A DNA stretch of 25,381 nt from CAYUNA01 sp047629355 (GCA_047629355.1 JBLHWU010000082.1:1-25381), one strand, 5' to 3'. Positions 6,780 to 14,905 are shown, numbered from the stretch's first letter. Notes: generated from the sequence alone by a model not told the origin. Program-made: numbers and translations.

Positions 6780-8216
6780 ATGGCAGAAGACAAAAAACCA
6801 TTTAGGGCTACGCCAGAAGAAAAATCGAAGGAAAAAATCCGCACAGGATACGGAGAACTCACCAATGGACTCTCCGATTTTTTTAGAAATCTCGCCGATT
6901 TACGCCCCGGGCTTGACCGAGCAGGCACAATTATTCGTATTCGTGATAATCGAGAAATGAAGGGTGCAAATGCCTGGTTGTTGATGTGTTCTATTGTGGT
7001 CGCTTCCTTGGGTTTAGACCTGAATTCACCAGCTGTTATCATTGGTGCGATGCTGATTTCGCCTTTAATGTCGCCGATTTTGGGTATTGGCTTATCCTTT
7101 GGAATCGAAGATAGAGTAATGTTGCGCAATTCCTTTTTTCACCTAATGATTGCTATCGGCATTGCGTTGGTAACGAGTTTTATTTATTTCAAATTAACTC
7201 CTTTTGGTGCAAAAACACCCGAAATTGATGCCCGTACCGCCCCTACCCTGCTCGATGTGATGGTCGCCTTTTTTGGAGGAATTGCCGGAATTGTTTCTGG
7301 GTCGCGAAAAGACCAATCGAATGCCATTCCAGGTGTCGCTATTGCTACTGCGTTGATGCCGCCCTTGTGTGTAACGGGTTATGGATTGGCGAATGGAGAT
7401 TGGGAAGCTGTCGGTTATTCTTTTTACTTATTTTTCATCAATGCTACTTTTGTTGCACTGGCTACTTATTTGATTGTCAGGCTTTTAAAATTCCCACAAA
7501 AGCAATTTAAAGATGAAAAAGAAAAGCGAAAAACGCACCGCTGGATGCTGATTCTGAGTATCTTACTAATTGTTCCGAGTATTTATACAATGTGGACAGT
7601 TTATAAAAAAGTACAAGACAAACAGCAAATTCAGGTTTCTATGAATGATATATTTGGCGAAGGAAACTGGGAATGGGAGCAAAATAATATTTCCTCAAAA
7701 AATAAAAAATTAAAAGTTCGAGCTTATTTGGCAGACGATATCATCCCTCATAGCATTATTAATAAAAGGAATCGGTTTTATTTAAGAACGGATAGCCTCG
7801 CTGATTTACGATGTGTGCGAACGAACCTGTCGCAAGAAAAAATAGATGAGGCGAAACTGGGAAATTCTATTGAAAAACGGATCCTGGAAAATTTACAGGA
7901 AGACATTCAAGACATTAGTGAAAAAGATAGGGAGATTATTTCTTTGAATGAGCAATTGGATAGTCTTTCAAGCGATAAAACGTTTTTTAGAAACATCACC
8001 GCGGAAGCACAAACGTTATTTCCAAAGTTAACAGAAATCGGTTTTGCGAGAGTTCAACAGACCAATTTTGATACTTTAATTATGGAAATGCCGACTTTTA
8101 TTGTGCATTGGGAGGAGACTAAGCCACAAAAGGAAAAAGACGAAGACCGTAAAAAGTTAAAGTCTTGGATTATGTATCGAGCGAAGTTGGATTCTCTGCA
8201 AATTTTAGAGAAATAG
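6780..8216 (+). CDS. DUF389-family integral membrane protein
   Basis: The 478-residue protein has a short charged N-terminus and a hydrophobic core with about six or seven membrane segments (roughly 66-84, 86-108, 117-138, 158-176, 184-204, 211-236, 254-273). Conserved DUF389 sequence is visible: A-x-I-I-G-A-M-L-I-S-P-L-M-S-P-I (about 85-100), GGIAGIVSGSR (166-176) and ATALMPPLCVTGYGLA (189-204), with Gly- and Pro-containing helices. After residue 275 comes a soluble tail of about 200 residues with a predicted coiled coil near 370-400; I recognise no domain in it. The molecular function of the family is not established to my knowledge. It lies between lolD and the RmlD-like gene, with only 3 bp before the latter, so the three genes are probably co-transcribed. 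Confidence 0.85.
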   Translation: MAEDKKPFRATPEEKSKEKIRTGYGELTNGLSDFFRNLADLRPGLDRAGTIIRIRDNREMKGANAWLLMCSIVVASLGLDLNSPAVIIGAMLISPLMSPILGIGLSFGIEDRVMLRNSFFHLMIAIGIALVTSFIYFKLTPFGAKTPEIDARTAPTLLDVMVAFFGGIAGIVSGSRKDQSNAIPGVAIATALMPPLCVTGYGLANGDWEAVGYSFYLFFINATFVALATYLIVRLLKFPQKQFKDEKEKRKTHRWMLILSILLIVPSIYTMWTVYKKVQDKQQIQVSMNDIFGEGNWEWEQNNISSKNKKLKVRAYLADDIIPHSIINKRNRFYLRTDSLADLRCVRTNLSQEKIDEAKLGNSIEKRILENLQEDIQDISEKDREIISLNEQLDSLSSDKTFFRNITAEAQTLFPKLTEIGFARVQQTNFDTLIMEMPTFIVHWEETKPQKEKDEDRKKLKSWIMYRAKLDSLQILEK

Positions 8217-8219
8217 TGT

Positions 8220-9092
8220 ATGAAAAAGAAACTGCTAATTACAGGCGCATCAGGTTTTTTAGGTTGGAATATGGCAACGTTTCCCCAGGCTGATTGGGAG
8301 ATTATTGGGACCTATTTTTCTAATAAAATCGGGTTGTCAAACGACATCGAAGCCATTCCTCTAGATTTACTTAATTTTGAAAAAACGGCGGCAGTTATTC
8401 AAGAAATTCAACCCGATGCGATATTGCATTTGGCAGCAAATTCGAGTACCCATCTATGCGAAGAATCACCCGAAGACACTTTTAAAATTAATGTGGAAAC
8501 GCCTGCTTTTTTAGCAAAATTAGCAGCCGAAATCAACAGTCACTTTCTCTTTACTTCCAGCGAACAAGTTTTTGATGGCCATCAAGCACCTTATTTTGAA
8601 AACGACCAACCGAGTCCTAAAAATGCTTACGGCAAACAAAAATTAGCTGCGGAAAAAGCAGTTTTAAAATATAAAAATACCTGCGCAGTTCGCATCGCCG
8701 TCCTTTTTGGCAATGCAGGCGAAGGCACTCGAAATTTCATGCACCAATGGATTGCCAAATGGAAGAATAATGAATCTATAACTGTTTTCCATGATGAAAC
8801 TCGGTCATTTTTAAGTGGTCAGTCTGCGGCGCAAGGTTTGTTTTCTTTGTTAAATCAGCAAGCAGAAGGCATTTACCATTTAGCGGGAGCAGATGCGGTT
8901 TCGCGTTTAGAATTTGCTTCTTTGTTGAAAGAATATGCGAATCTTCCATCGGCAGAAATTCTTTCTAAGTCACAGAAAGACGTGAATACCTTGGCATTTC
9001 GACCTGCGGATTTGACGTTAGATTGTCAGGATTCGGAGAAACTTGGTTTTATGAAAAGAACCTTAAAAGAAGAAGTTAGAAGTTTATTTTAA
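8220..9092 (+). CDS. RmlD-like NAD(P)-dependent sugar-nucleotide reductase (extended SDR)
   Basis: This 290-residue cytosolic enzyme belongs to the RmlD_sub_bind / extended short-chain dehydrogenase family, whose best-known member reduces dTDP-4-dehydrorhamnose to dTDP-rhamnose. Visible features: nucleotide-binding TGASGFLG (8-15), conserved HLAANSS (70-76), catalytic Ser in FTSSEQVFDG (111-120), catalytic YxxxK as Tyr137/Lys141, and the substrate-side motif VRIAVLFG. The other rhamnose genes (rmlA, B, C) are absent here, so the exact substrate is open; the name dTDP-4-dehydrorhamnose reductase should be treated as family-level only. The start is 3 bp past the preceding stop, and the stop is 3 bp from the stop of the convergent gene. 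Confidence 0.82.
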   Translation: MKKKLLITGASGFLGWNMATFPQADWEIIGTYFSNKIGLSNDIEAIPLDLLNFEKTAAVIQEIQPDAILHLAANSSTHLCEESPEDTFKINVETPAFLAKLAAEINSHFLFTSSEQVFDGHQAPYFENDQPSPKNAYGKQKLAAEKAVLKYKNTCAVRIAVLFGNAGEGTRNFMHQWIAKWKNNESITVFHDETRSFLSGQSAAQGLFSLLNQQAEGIYHLAGADAVSRLEFASLLKEYANLPSAEILSKSQKDVNTLAFRPADLTLDCQDSEKLGFMKRTLKEEVRSLF

Positions 9093-9095
9093 AAA

Positions 9096-9578
9096 TCAGG
9101 GTTCTATATTTGCCAAATAATAAAAAACCAGACCAAGAGGTGCAAGTACAGCAAGTATACCCAAAATCATTCCCGTAACAACTGCCCAATGCGAGTTCCC
9201 ATTACTCAATTCAGCAATACTGCTAATGGTTGCCATCAGGCTCAGAATAAAGCCAATAATCATCAAAGTTCCAGTAACTGAAAGAATGCCCAACAGCATC
9301 AAAATTGCGCCTCCAAGCCCTAAGAAAAATACTTTAGCCGTCGCTGCCTCATCACTAGTAATAGAAAACCAATTTTGCATTTTTTGAAATAATTTGGCTC
9401 TTTTTCTTTGTTTCTTCACCGTATTCCTCTTCGTTCTTCGCTTACTGGATTCCGCTTTTTCTTCTACCTCAAAAACAGTCAAAAAAGTCGATTTTCCAGA
9501 TAAACTTGCCTCCGCACAGAGCATAGGAAAATTAGCTATCGGCATAACCAATAGTAAAAATAGTAGTGTTCTTTTCAT
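9096..9578 (-). CDS. Small membrane protein of unknown function with signal peptide
   Basis: The ORF could begin at 9641, but the better start is the ATG at 9576-9578, because MKRTLLFLLLVMPIANF then forms an immediate signal peptide. The resulting 160 residues contain a strongly basic linker (about residues 45-62, KRRTKRNTVKKQRKR) and then two or three membrane helices rich in Gly and Leu (about 82-125 and 133-157). The layout of signal, basic patch and hydrophobic C-terminal half is common in uncharacterised Bacteroidota proteins; I cannot assign a family. It converges tail to tail with the RmlD-like gene with only 3 bp between stop codons, so transcripts probably overlap. Confidence 0.6.
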   Translation of the reverse strand: MKRTLLFLLLVMPIANFPMLCAEASLSGKSTFLTVFEVEEKAESSKRRTKRNTVKKQRKRAKLFQKMQNWFSITSDEAATAKVFFLGLGGAILMLLGILSVTGTLMIIGFILSLMATISSIAELSNGNSHWAVVTGMILGILAVLAPLGLVFYYLANIEP

Positions 9579-9735
9579 TATAAAAATTTGTATTGAAGTG
9601 AATACCGAAAAGAATAGCTTATCCCCTAAGTCGTCTTTCAAGTTAACCCTGTCGGATGGTAATTAAATTAAGGAGATTGTTTTATTTTTACACCGCTTGT
9701 CCTATACTTTAAAGGCGATTTCCTTCGAGCTTCCC

Positions 9736-9919
9736 ATCCGCGAAGTGGATGAATATGAATAGCCCCGAATGAAATTCGGGGACATTGAATGAATTGTTAT
9801 AATCCTGGAGGGATTGAATATTGATATTTTATATATTCAATCCCTTCAGGATTATTTCCAGCAGGTTCCTTTTCCATGGATTTCATCCATGGTCATTCAC
9901 ATTCAATCCCTTCAGGATT
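9736..9919. repeat. Composite double-hairpin repeat element, copy 2 (REP/BIME-like)
   Basis: It has the same architecture as 877-1056. A + 46-bp unit at 9736-9781 has H1 ATCCGC-GAA-GTGGAT (9736-9750), spacer GAATATGAATAG and H2 CCCCGAAT-GAA-ATTCGGGG (9763-9781). A lone + H1 lies at 9801-9815. A lone - H1 lies at 9839-9853; with its partner it forms a 21-bp stem with one mismatch (9801-9821 with 9833-9853). A - 46-bp unit lies at 9874-9919, whose minus strand reads H1 AATCCT-GAA-GGGATT, spacer GAATGTGAATGA and H2 CCATGGAT-GAA-ATCCATGG. Both 46-bp units have perfectly paired H2 stems of different sequence. Confidence 0.8.
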
Positions 9920-9948
9920 TTCTGAACTTGAATGATTACTTAGAAGCC

Positions 9949-9994
9949 AAAAAAAACTCCGACACTTGAACAAATCAAATGTCGGAGTTTTTTT
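9949..9994 (-). terminator. Intrinsic terminator of accD
   Basis: Stem aaaaaactccgaca (9951-9964) pairs with tgtcggagtttttt (9980-9993), with a small inner ttg/caa pair. T-runs follow in both directions, so it can work on either strand. It lies 18 bp past the accD stop codon. Confidence 0.85.
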
Positions 9995-10011
9995 ATTACC
10001 GCTATTAAGTT

Positions 10012-10860
10012 TTAAGACTCTCCCATCATCTGCAATAATTTCACCATTCGCGGCTGCAAATTTTTTCTATCCACAATAAAATCCAAGAAACCATGGTCTA
10101 ACAAAAACTCCGAAGTCTGGAAGCCATCTGGCAAGTCCCGCTTAATCGTTTCTTTAATTACACGCGGGCCTGCAAAGCCAATCAATGCCTTTGGTTCGGC
10201 AAAATTGATGTCGCCCAACATCGCAAACGAAGCCGTAACACCACCAGTTGTCGGATCAGTCATTAAAGAAAAATAAGGAATACCCGCTTTTTTCAACTGC
10301 GACAATTTAGCGGAAGTTTTAGCCATTTGCATCAAAGAAAATGCCGATTCCATCATTCGAGCACCGCCTGATTTTGAAATCATCAAAAACGGAATGCGGT
10401 TGTCTAAACTATGGTTGATTGCCAAGGAGATTTTCTCCCCAACTACCGAACCCATCGACCCACCTATGAAAGAGAAATCCATTGCTGCAACAACCAGTTT
10501 CTTACCACCAACTGTACCTTTTCCAACGGATAAAGCATCCGTCAAATCCGTCTTTTTCTTAGCAGCAACCAATCGGTCTGAATAAGGTTTTAAATCTGTA
10601 AAATTCAAGAAATCCTTAGACACCAAATCAGTAAACAATTCCTCGAATTTGCGGTCATCGAACAGCAAATCAAAGTAATCATGTGACCCAATTCTGACGT
10701 GATAGTTGCATTTCGGGCATTTGAAAAAATTCTCCCGCATCTCTTTGGAAGTAGTCGTTTCACTGCATTCTTTACACTTGTACCATAAGCCGTCAGGGGC
10801 TTCTTTTTTATATTTAGTTGCTGTCTGTATCCCGTCTGTTAATCGTTTGAACCAACCCAT
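10012..10860 (-). CDS. accD: Acetyl-CoA carboxylase, carboxyltransferase beta subunit
   Basis: AccD pairs with AccA to move the carboxyl group from carboxybiotin to acetyl-CoA, the first committed step of fatty acid synthesis. The frame is open from 10905, but MGWFKRL at 10860 is the family's normal N-terminus and gives 282 residues, the usual length. A four-Cys zinc ribbon is visible (C29, C32, C48, C51: KCKEC and KCPKC), followed by the crotonase-fold core with GGSMGSVVGEKI, SGGARMMESAFSLMQMAKT and MTDPTTGGVTASFAMLGD, and the oxyanion-region LIGFAGPRVI. No accA or biotin carboxylase gene lies in the window. It reads in the same direction as hemE, 204 bp away, with its own candidate promoter. 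Confidence 0.96.
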   Translation of the reverse strand: MGWFKRLTDGIQTATKYKKEAPDGLWYKCKECSETTTSKEMRENFFKCPKCNYHVRIGSHDYFDLLFDDRKFEELFTDLVSKDFLNFTDLKPYSDRLVAAKKKTDLTDALSVGKGTVGGKKLVVAAMDFSFIGGSMGSVVGEKISLAINHSLDNRIPFLMISKSGGARMMESAFSLMQMAKTSAKLSQLKKAGIPYFSLMTDPTTGGVTASFAMLGDINFAEPKALIGFAGPRVIKETIKRDLPDGFQTSEFLLDHGFLDFIVDRKNLQPRMVKLLQMMGES

Positions 10861-10941
10861 GTGGAGGAAGCTTTTGATGGAAAAACTGGTAATTTGACTT
10901 ACCAATTAGTACCATATTTTATAATTCTTCGTTTTGATTGC

Positions 10942-10949
10942 CAAAAATA
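10942..10949 (-). promoter_or_regulatory. Candidate -7 box for accD
   Basis: The minus strand reads TATTTTTG, matching TAnnTTTG, 81 bp upstream of the preferred accD start. No -33 box was recognised. Confidence 0.35.
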
Positions 10950-11064
10950 GCAATCGTTTTTAATCTATCGTAAGAAGTTGTAAATTAAGTTCAGCAGTTT
11001 GACTATAAAACATTCTATAGACAAAGATTTTCGCTAAAACTTGGCGCAAAGAAAGCTAAAATTC

Positions 11065-12093
11065 TCAATACTTAAAATTTTTCACGGTATTAACGAAAAT
11101 TTTGACATTATCTAAAGGTGTATCTGGATAAACGCCATGCCCTAAATTAGCAATGTGCTTGCCGCCAAAATCTCGCAACATTTGCTCCGTAGTTGCCTGA
11201 ATATTTTCTGGAGAACTGTACAATAAACAAGGGTCAAGATTCCCTTGAATAATTTTGTCAGCCCCTATTTTTGCTCGGCCTATAGCAGGTTTTGTGTTCC
11301 AGTCCAAGCCAATCGTGGCACAGTTCAATTGTCCAACTTCTTCCAATGAAAACCACGCACCTTTCGCAAAAACAGTCACTGGAACTTCATCGATAGCGTC
11401 ACAGATTCTCTCTATATACTTTAAAGAAAATTCTTCAAACTGTGCAGGTGCTAAAATGCCCCCCCAAGAGTCAAAAATCTGCAAAACATCTGCGCCATGC
11501 TTAATTTTACCTTTTAAATAGACAATAATTGTATCGGTAATTTTTTCCAACAGCAAATGCGCCAATATAGGTTCTTGATATAAAAACTTCTTTGCTTTGG
11601 AGAAGGTTTTGCTACCAGACCCCTCAACCATATATGCCAATAAGGTCCACGGCGCACCGGAAAAACCAATCAATGGTACTCGCCCATTCAAGCCTTTTTT
11701 CGTTGCATCCAAAGCATCAAAAACATAGCTGATTCTTTCCACAGCATCCTCGCCCGTTAGCAATTTATCAATATCTGCCTTACTTTCGATGGTTTTTGGA
11801 AACATCGGACCACGTTTTTCTACCATATCATAGTCCAAGCCCATCGCCTCAGGAATCACCAAGATATCAGAAAAAATAATCGCAGCGTCCACGCCCAATT
11901 CATCAATCGGTTGAATCGTCACTTCTGCCGCCAAATCAGGCGTAGAGACCAATTCTTTAAAGCCACTCAACTTCCCACGCAATGCACGGTATTGAGGCAA
12001 AATTCGTCCAGCCTGACGCATCAACCACACGGGTGGACGTTCTACTTTTTCTCCAGCAATTGTTCTTAAAAATAAATCGTTTTCTAATTTCAT
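11065..12093 (-). CDS. hemE: Uroporphyrinogen decarboxylase
   Basis: HemE removes four carboxyl groups from uroporphyrinogen III to give coproporphyrinogen III in heme synthesis, in the cytosol. The 342-residue length is typical. The substrate-binding motif PVWLMRQAGR is at 21-30 (Arg26 and Arg30 match the conserved pair) and the catalytic Asp lies in AAIIFSDIL (Asp76). Further family features are GFSGAPWTLLAYMVEG, the DSWGG motif, and the C-terminal LGHGVYPDTPLDNV loop with its conserved His. No other heme gene is adjacent. The neighbours accD and the helicase gene face the same way but are separated by 160-200 bp, so it is probably transcribed alone. Confidence 0.97.
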   Translation of the reverse strand: MKLENDLFLRTIAGEKVERPPVWLMRQAGRILPQYRALRGKLSGFKELVSTPDLAAEVTIQPIDELGVDAAIIFSDILVIPEAMGLDYDMVEKRGPMFPKTIESKADIDKLLTGEDAVERISYVFDALDATKKGLNGRVPLIGFSGAPWTLLAYMVEGSGSKTFSKAKKFLYQEPILAHLLLEKITDTIIVYLKGKIKHGADVLQIFDSWGGILAPAQFEEFSLKYIERICDAIDEVPVTVFAKGAWFSLEEVGQLNCATIGLDWNTKPAIGRAKIGADKIIQGNLDPCLLYSSPENIQATTEQMLRDFGGKHIANLGHGVYPDTPLDNVKIFVNTVKNFKY

Positions 12094-12097
12094 GTTG

Positions 12098-12105
12098 CAA
12101 AATTA
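12098..12105 (-). promoter_or_regulatory. Candidate -7 box very close to the hemE start codon
   Basis: The minus strand reads TAATTTTG, matching TAnnTTTG, only 4 bp upstream of the ATG. If used, transcription would begin at or next to the start codon and give a leaderless or near-leaderless mRNA. No -33 box at the correct spacing was seen. Confidence 0.3.
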
Positions 12106-12254
12106 ACGAGAAAGCAATTGCTTTTTTCCATCAAAAAATTTATTGACTTTTTTTTTACACAAAGGTGGATGTTTCGATTTTCAGAAATTGCCTATTTGGA
12201 TAGGCTTTAGTGACTTTCTGTTACAGAACGAAGGTTCATAAGTCAAAGACTCTC

Positions 12255-13550
12255 TTAAAAATGCTGTTCATAAAATTCAACAACTTGTTCATCCACCATG
12301 ACATCCTGTGGCTTGATTTTTTGTTTTAAAACGATGCCTTCTAAGGTACGGCAGCGACTCAATGCAACGTAGGTTTGCCCATGTTCGAATGCGCCTTTCC
12401 CCATATCAATGATGACTTTATCGAATGTTTTTCCTTGTGATTTATGAATGGTTACCGCCCAGGCAAGTTTGAGTGGGTATTGCGTAAATGTGCCCATAAT
12501 TTCCGACGTAATCTCTTTGGGATCATTGCCTTGTTTGTATTTTAAAATTTCCCATTCTGCTTTATGAACCTCGATTTCCTTACTTTCTCCACTTTCTTCA
12601 ACCAGCACTTTTATTTTATCGAATTCAATTTGCACCACTTTTCCAATCGTCCCATTCACATAATCACCGCTTTCATGGTCGTTGCGAATAAACATGACTT
12701 GCGCACCTTCTTTTAATCGTAAAATTTGCTCAGTCGGATACTGTGAGGGTTTAAAATCACCGTCAATTTTTGCGTGATAAGTGTATTCTAATGCTAAAAT
12801 ATCCGCTAGTTCCTTGTTATTAATTTTATCAACCAAATAATTGCGTGGTGATAAGGTTACATAAAAATCGGTAGTTTCAAAATCTGGTTCATACCGCACA
12901 TTCAAATCCTCCAAATCTTCATAATCCGCTTGATTTAAACGAATCGCTTCCAATAATCTTAGAAAAAATCGCGCTTCCTGCCGATATACTTTCCGCAATT
13001 CCAGCATCTCCATTTCAAAATCTCTTTCAAAAACTTTGGCAGAAAAAAAGTAGGCACTCTCATATTGAAACTTAAAAAACGCTCGCTCCACTTCCGTGGC
13101 AATCACTGGCGGCAATTGAAATAAATCACCAATAAATACCATTTGTACGCCACCGAATGGCTCGTAGATTCCTCGATTCTTTTGCAAAAATATATCAATC
13201 GCATCCAACATATCTGCCCGAACCATAGAAATTTCATCAATAACCATGACTTCGATATTCTGAATGACTTTCTTGTATCTTTTACTGATTTTTATATCTC
13301 TGGCTGTTAAAAATCTCGGTGGAAAACCGCAGAAAGAATGGATGGTTTGTCCTTTAACATTTAAGGCAGCAATCCCCGTAGGTGCCAGCACAACCGTTTT
13401 TTTTCGGCTGGTACGACGGAATAAACGTAGTAAAGTGGATTTACCCGTCCCGGCACGTCCAGTGATAAAAATGCTGTTGTTCGTTTTTTCTAAGACGTCG
13501 AGGGCGTATTTGAAATCGCCGTTGAGTTCGAGTGGTTTTACGTTTTTCAT
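12255..13550 (-). CDS. PIF1/RecD2-like superfamily 1 DNA helicase
   Basis: This 431-residue ATP-dependent helicase is of the PIF1/RecD (SF1B, 5'-3') type. Motifs in order: Walker A GRAGTGKST (31-39), motif Ia LAPTGIAALNVKGQTIHSF (55-73), Walker B VMVIDEISMV (101-110), motif III VFIGDLFQLPPV (138-149), and the C-terminal UvrD_C_2 block AWAVTIHKSQGKTFDKV (363-379) with GQTYVALSRCR (391-401). The protein is compact, lacking the long N-terminal extension of RecD2. Likely roles are unwinding at stalled forks, G-quadruplexes or during recombination; the sequence does not discriminate. It stands alone between hemE and the secreted nuclease gene, with a long hairpin separating it from the latter. Confidence 0.88.
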   Translation of the reverse strand: MKNVKPLELNGDFKYALDVLEKTNNSIFITGRAGTGKSTLLRLFRRTSRKKTVVLAPTGIAALNVKGQTIHSFCGFPPRFLTARDIKISKRYKKVIQNIEVMVIDEISMVRADMLDAIDIFLQKNRGIYEPFGGVQMVFIGDLFQLPPVIATEVERAFFKFQYESAYFFSAKVFERDFEMEMLELRKVYRQEARFFLRLLEAIRLNQADYEDLEDLNVRYEPDFETTDFYVTLSPRNYLVDKINNKELADILALEYTYHAKIDGDFKPSQYPTEQILRLKEGAQVMFIRNDHESGDYVNGTIGKVVQIEFDKIKVLVEESGESKEIEVHKAEWEILKYKQGNDPKEITSEIMGTFTQYPLKLAWAVTIHKSQGKTFDKVIIDMGKGAFEHGQTYVALSRCRTLEGIVLKQKIKPQDVMVDEQVVEFYEQHF

Positions 13551-13599
13551 AAAGGTGCGCTCTACTACTTTTTCTTCTTTTTAATATTTATGGCAAGGA

Positions 13600-13680
13600 A
13601 CGAATCCCCCAGTGTGTAGCCTTTAGACTACGAAAGTATAACTTAAGCGTAGCCCAAAGGCTAAACACCGAGGGATTCGT
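13600..13680. repeat. Long imperfect inverted repeat between nuclease and helicase genes
   Basis: Arms of 33 bp (13600-13632 and 13648-13680) agree at about 28 positions without gaps around a 15-nt loop. The left arm begins acgaatccc, contains tagccttt and ends ctacg. No T-run follows, so it is not a classical terminator, although it sits just past the stop of the 13714-14751 gene and may end or stabilise that transcript. It may also be a dispersed palindromic repeat. Confidence 0.6.
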
Positions 13681-13713
13681 ACTTAAGTAACGCGTAGTAT
13701 TTATTGGTTGCGT

Positions 13714-14751
13714 TTACAATTCTTTCACCAAGAAAACATACACCGGAAAGTGGTCACTATACCCACCAATATAATTATCTCCAGAAAACGTTCGCCAAGG
13801 ATAGCCCTTATACTGCCCCGTTTTCGTTTGCAAATATTTCTGATTAAAAACTCGCGCTTTGTAAAAATGGTAACCTTTATCATTCTGTCTCACCAGACCT
13901 GAAGAAACGATAATTTGGTCAAATAAATTCCAGGAATCTCGCCAAGCCAAGGTTCCAATACCCTTTTTAAAATAAGCATACATCGGGTTGAATAAATCAC
14001 CATCTTCCACTTTATTCGGCTTTATTTTTGGCGCAAGTATCTTTTTTACACTTGGACTAATTGGGTCGTCATTCAAATCCCCCATAATAATCACTTTGGC
14101 ATTTGGATCCGCCGTTTGCAGAGAATCGACAATATATTTATTTAACTTCGCGCTCCCCTCTCGACGCCACGAAGACGCCGCTTCTCCACCACCGCGCGAC
14201 GACCAGTGGTTAACCAAAACGTGTAAAAGTTCACCATCAAATTGACCCGACACCAATAGTATATCACGCGTATAAACTTTCGAGCCATCTGGTTCAATAA
14301 GGTTAGCAGGAATCTGCGTCGCTTTTTCTACTTTAAAATATTTGGGCTGATAAAGTAAACCAACGTCGATGCCCCGCTTGTCAGGTGAATCAAAATGAAC
14401 TACCTTATAATTCCGAGCAATAATGGTTGGATGCTTCGTTAAATCTTCCAATACTTTCCTATTTTCTACCTCTGCAACCCCTAATAAAGCAACTCCATCA
14501 GGCGTCATTTCTGTGCCCATCTGGCTAATAACCTTAGCGAGCTGACCTAATTTTTCGTGATATAAAGTAGTATTCCACAATTTCACACCATCCGGCGTAA
14601 ATTCAGTATCCCGAACATCTGGCGTATCTAAGGTGTCAAACAAATTTTCAACATTGTAAAAACCAATACACCCAACTCTCACTTCTTTATCCTGCGCGAA
14701 ACTTGAATTAGCGATAAATAATGCCACGAATACCATCAAAAAATTCTTCAT
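13714..14751 (-). CDS. Secreted endonuclease/exonuclease/phosphatase-family enzyme
   Basis: The 345-residue protein has a signal peptide (MKNFLMVFVALFIANSSFAQ, cleavage after residue 20) and a DNase I-like fold. The metal-dependent catalytic set is recognisable: Asn33 in FYNVENLFD, Glu94 in GVAEVEN, His182 in VNHWSSRGGG, Asp225/Asn227 in MGDLNDDP and the terminal Asp333/His334 in YSDHFP. The family hydrolyses phosphodiester bonds, either in DNA/RNA or in small molecules. Export to the periplasm or surface, and the divergent TonB receptor plus DUF5689 lipoprotein, point to nutrient or phosphate scavenging from nucleic acids rather than DNA repair; that is inference. No T9SS domain is present. 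Confidence 0.85.
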   Translation of the reverse strand: MKNFLMVFVALFIANSSFAQDKEVRVGCIGFYNVENLFDTLDTPDVRDTEFTPDGVKLWNTTLYHEKLGQLAKVISQMGTEMTPDGVALLGVAEVENRKVLEDLTKHPTIIARNYKVVHFDSPDKRGIDVGLLYQPKYFKVEKATQIPANLIEPDGSKVYTRDILLVSGQFDGELLHVLVNHWSSRGGGEAASSWRREGSAKLNKYIVDSLQTADPNAKVIIMGDLNDDPISPSVKKILAPKIKPNKVEDGDLFNPMYAYFKKGIGTLAWRDSWNLFDQIIVSSGLVRQNDKGYHFYKARVFNQKYLQTKTGQYKGYPWRTFSGDNYIGGYSDHFPVYVFLVKEL

Positions 14752-14780
14752 TAGTTTTGTTTTATATTACGAATAATAAC

Positions 14781-14815
14781 TTAAGTAACTCGGGTTTGCA
14801 ACCCGAGTTACTTAA
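14781..14815. repeat. Perfect 16-bp stem hairpin in the leader/promoter region of the nuclease gene
   Basis: ttaagtaactcgggtt (14781-14796) is exactly complementary to 14800-14815 around a 3-nt loop (tgc). It lies 30 bp upstream of the start codon of the 13714-14751 gene, so it would fold in that mRNA leader or act as a palindromic DNA site. No T-run follows. It could equally be a dispersed palindromic repeat. Confidence 0.65.
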
Positions 14816-14897
14816 TAAGGTAAATTTCCTCAATGTTAGATTATTGCAAAGTCTTTCATTTTACCAAAATCAGGGACGAACCTACACAATTTTTCCC

Positions 14898-14905
14898 TAC
14901 TTTTG
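14898..14905 (+). promoter_or_regulatory. Orphan promoter-like box
   Basis: TACTTTTG fits TAnnTTTG. The next plus-strand ATG (14934) opens only a four-codon frame (ATG CCA TAT TTC TAA). It may drive a non-coding transcript, be the relic of a lost gene, or be chance. Confidence 0.2.

Larger units (their letters stand above)
9579..10011. other. Non-coding stretch between the small membrane protein and accD
   Basis: It contains the second composite hairpin element (9736-9919) and the accD terminator (9949-9994). The remainder (9579-9735) must carry the promoter of the small membrane-protein gene, but no consensus box was recognised. Confidence 0.6.

Noticed and set aside
6728..7129. 133-residue minus-strand ORF over the DUF389 gene start
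   Set aside because: Antisense shadow with no motif; the plus-strand product is clearly a family member.
10861..10905. 15-residue N-terminal extension of AccD
   Set aside because: AccD proteins begin with M-x-W-F-x-R; the downstream ATG at 10860 fits the family length.
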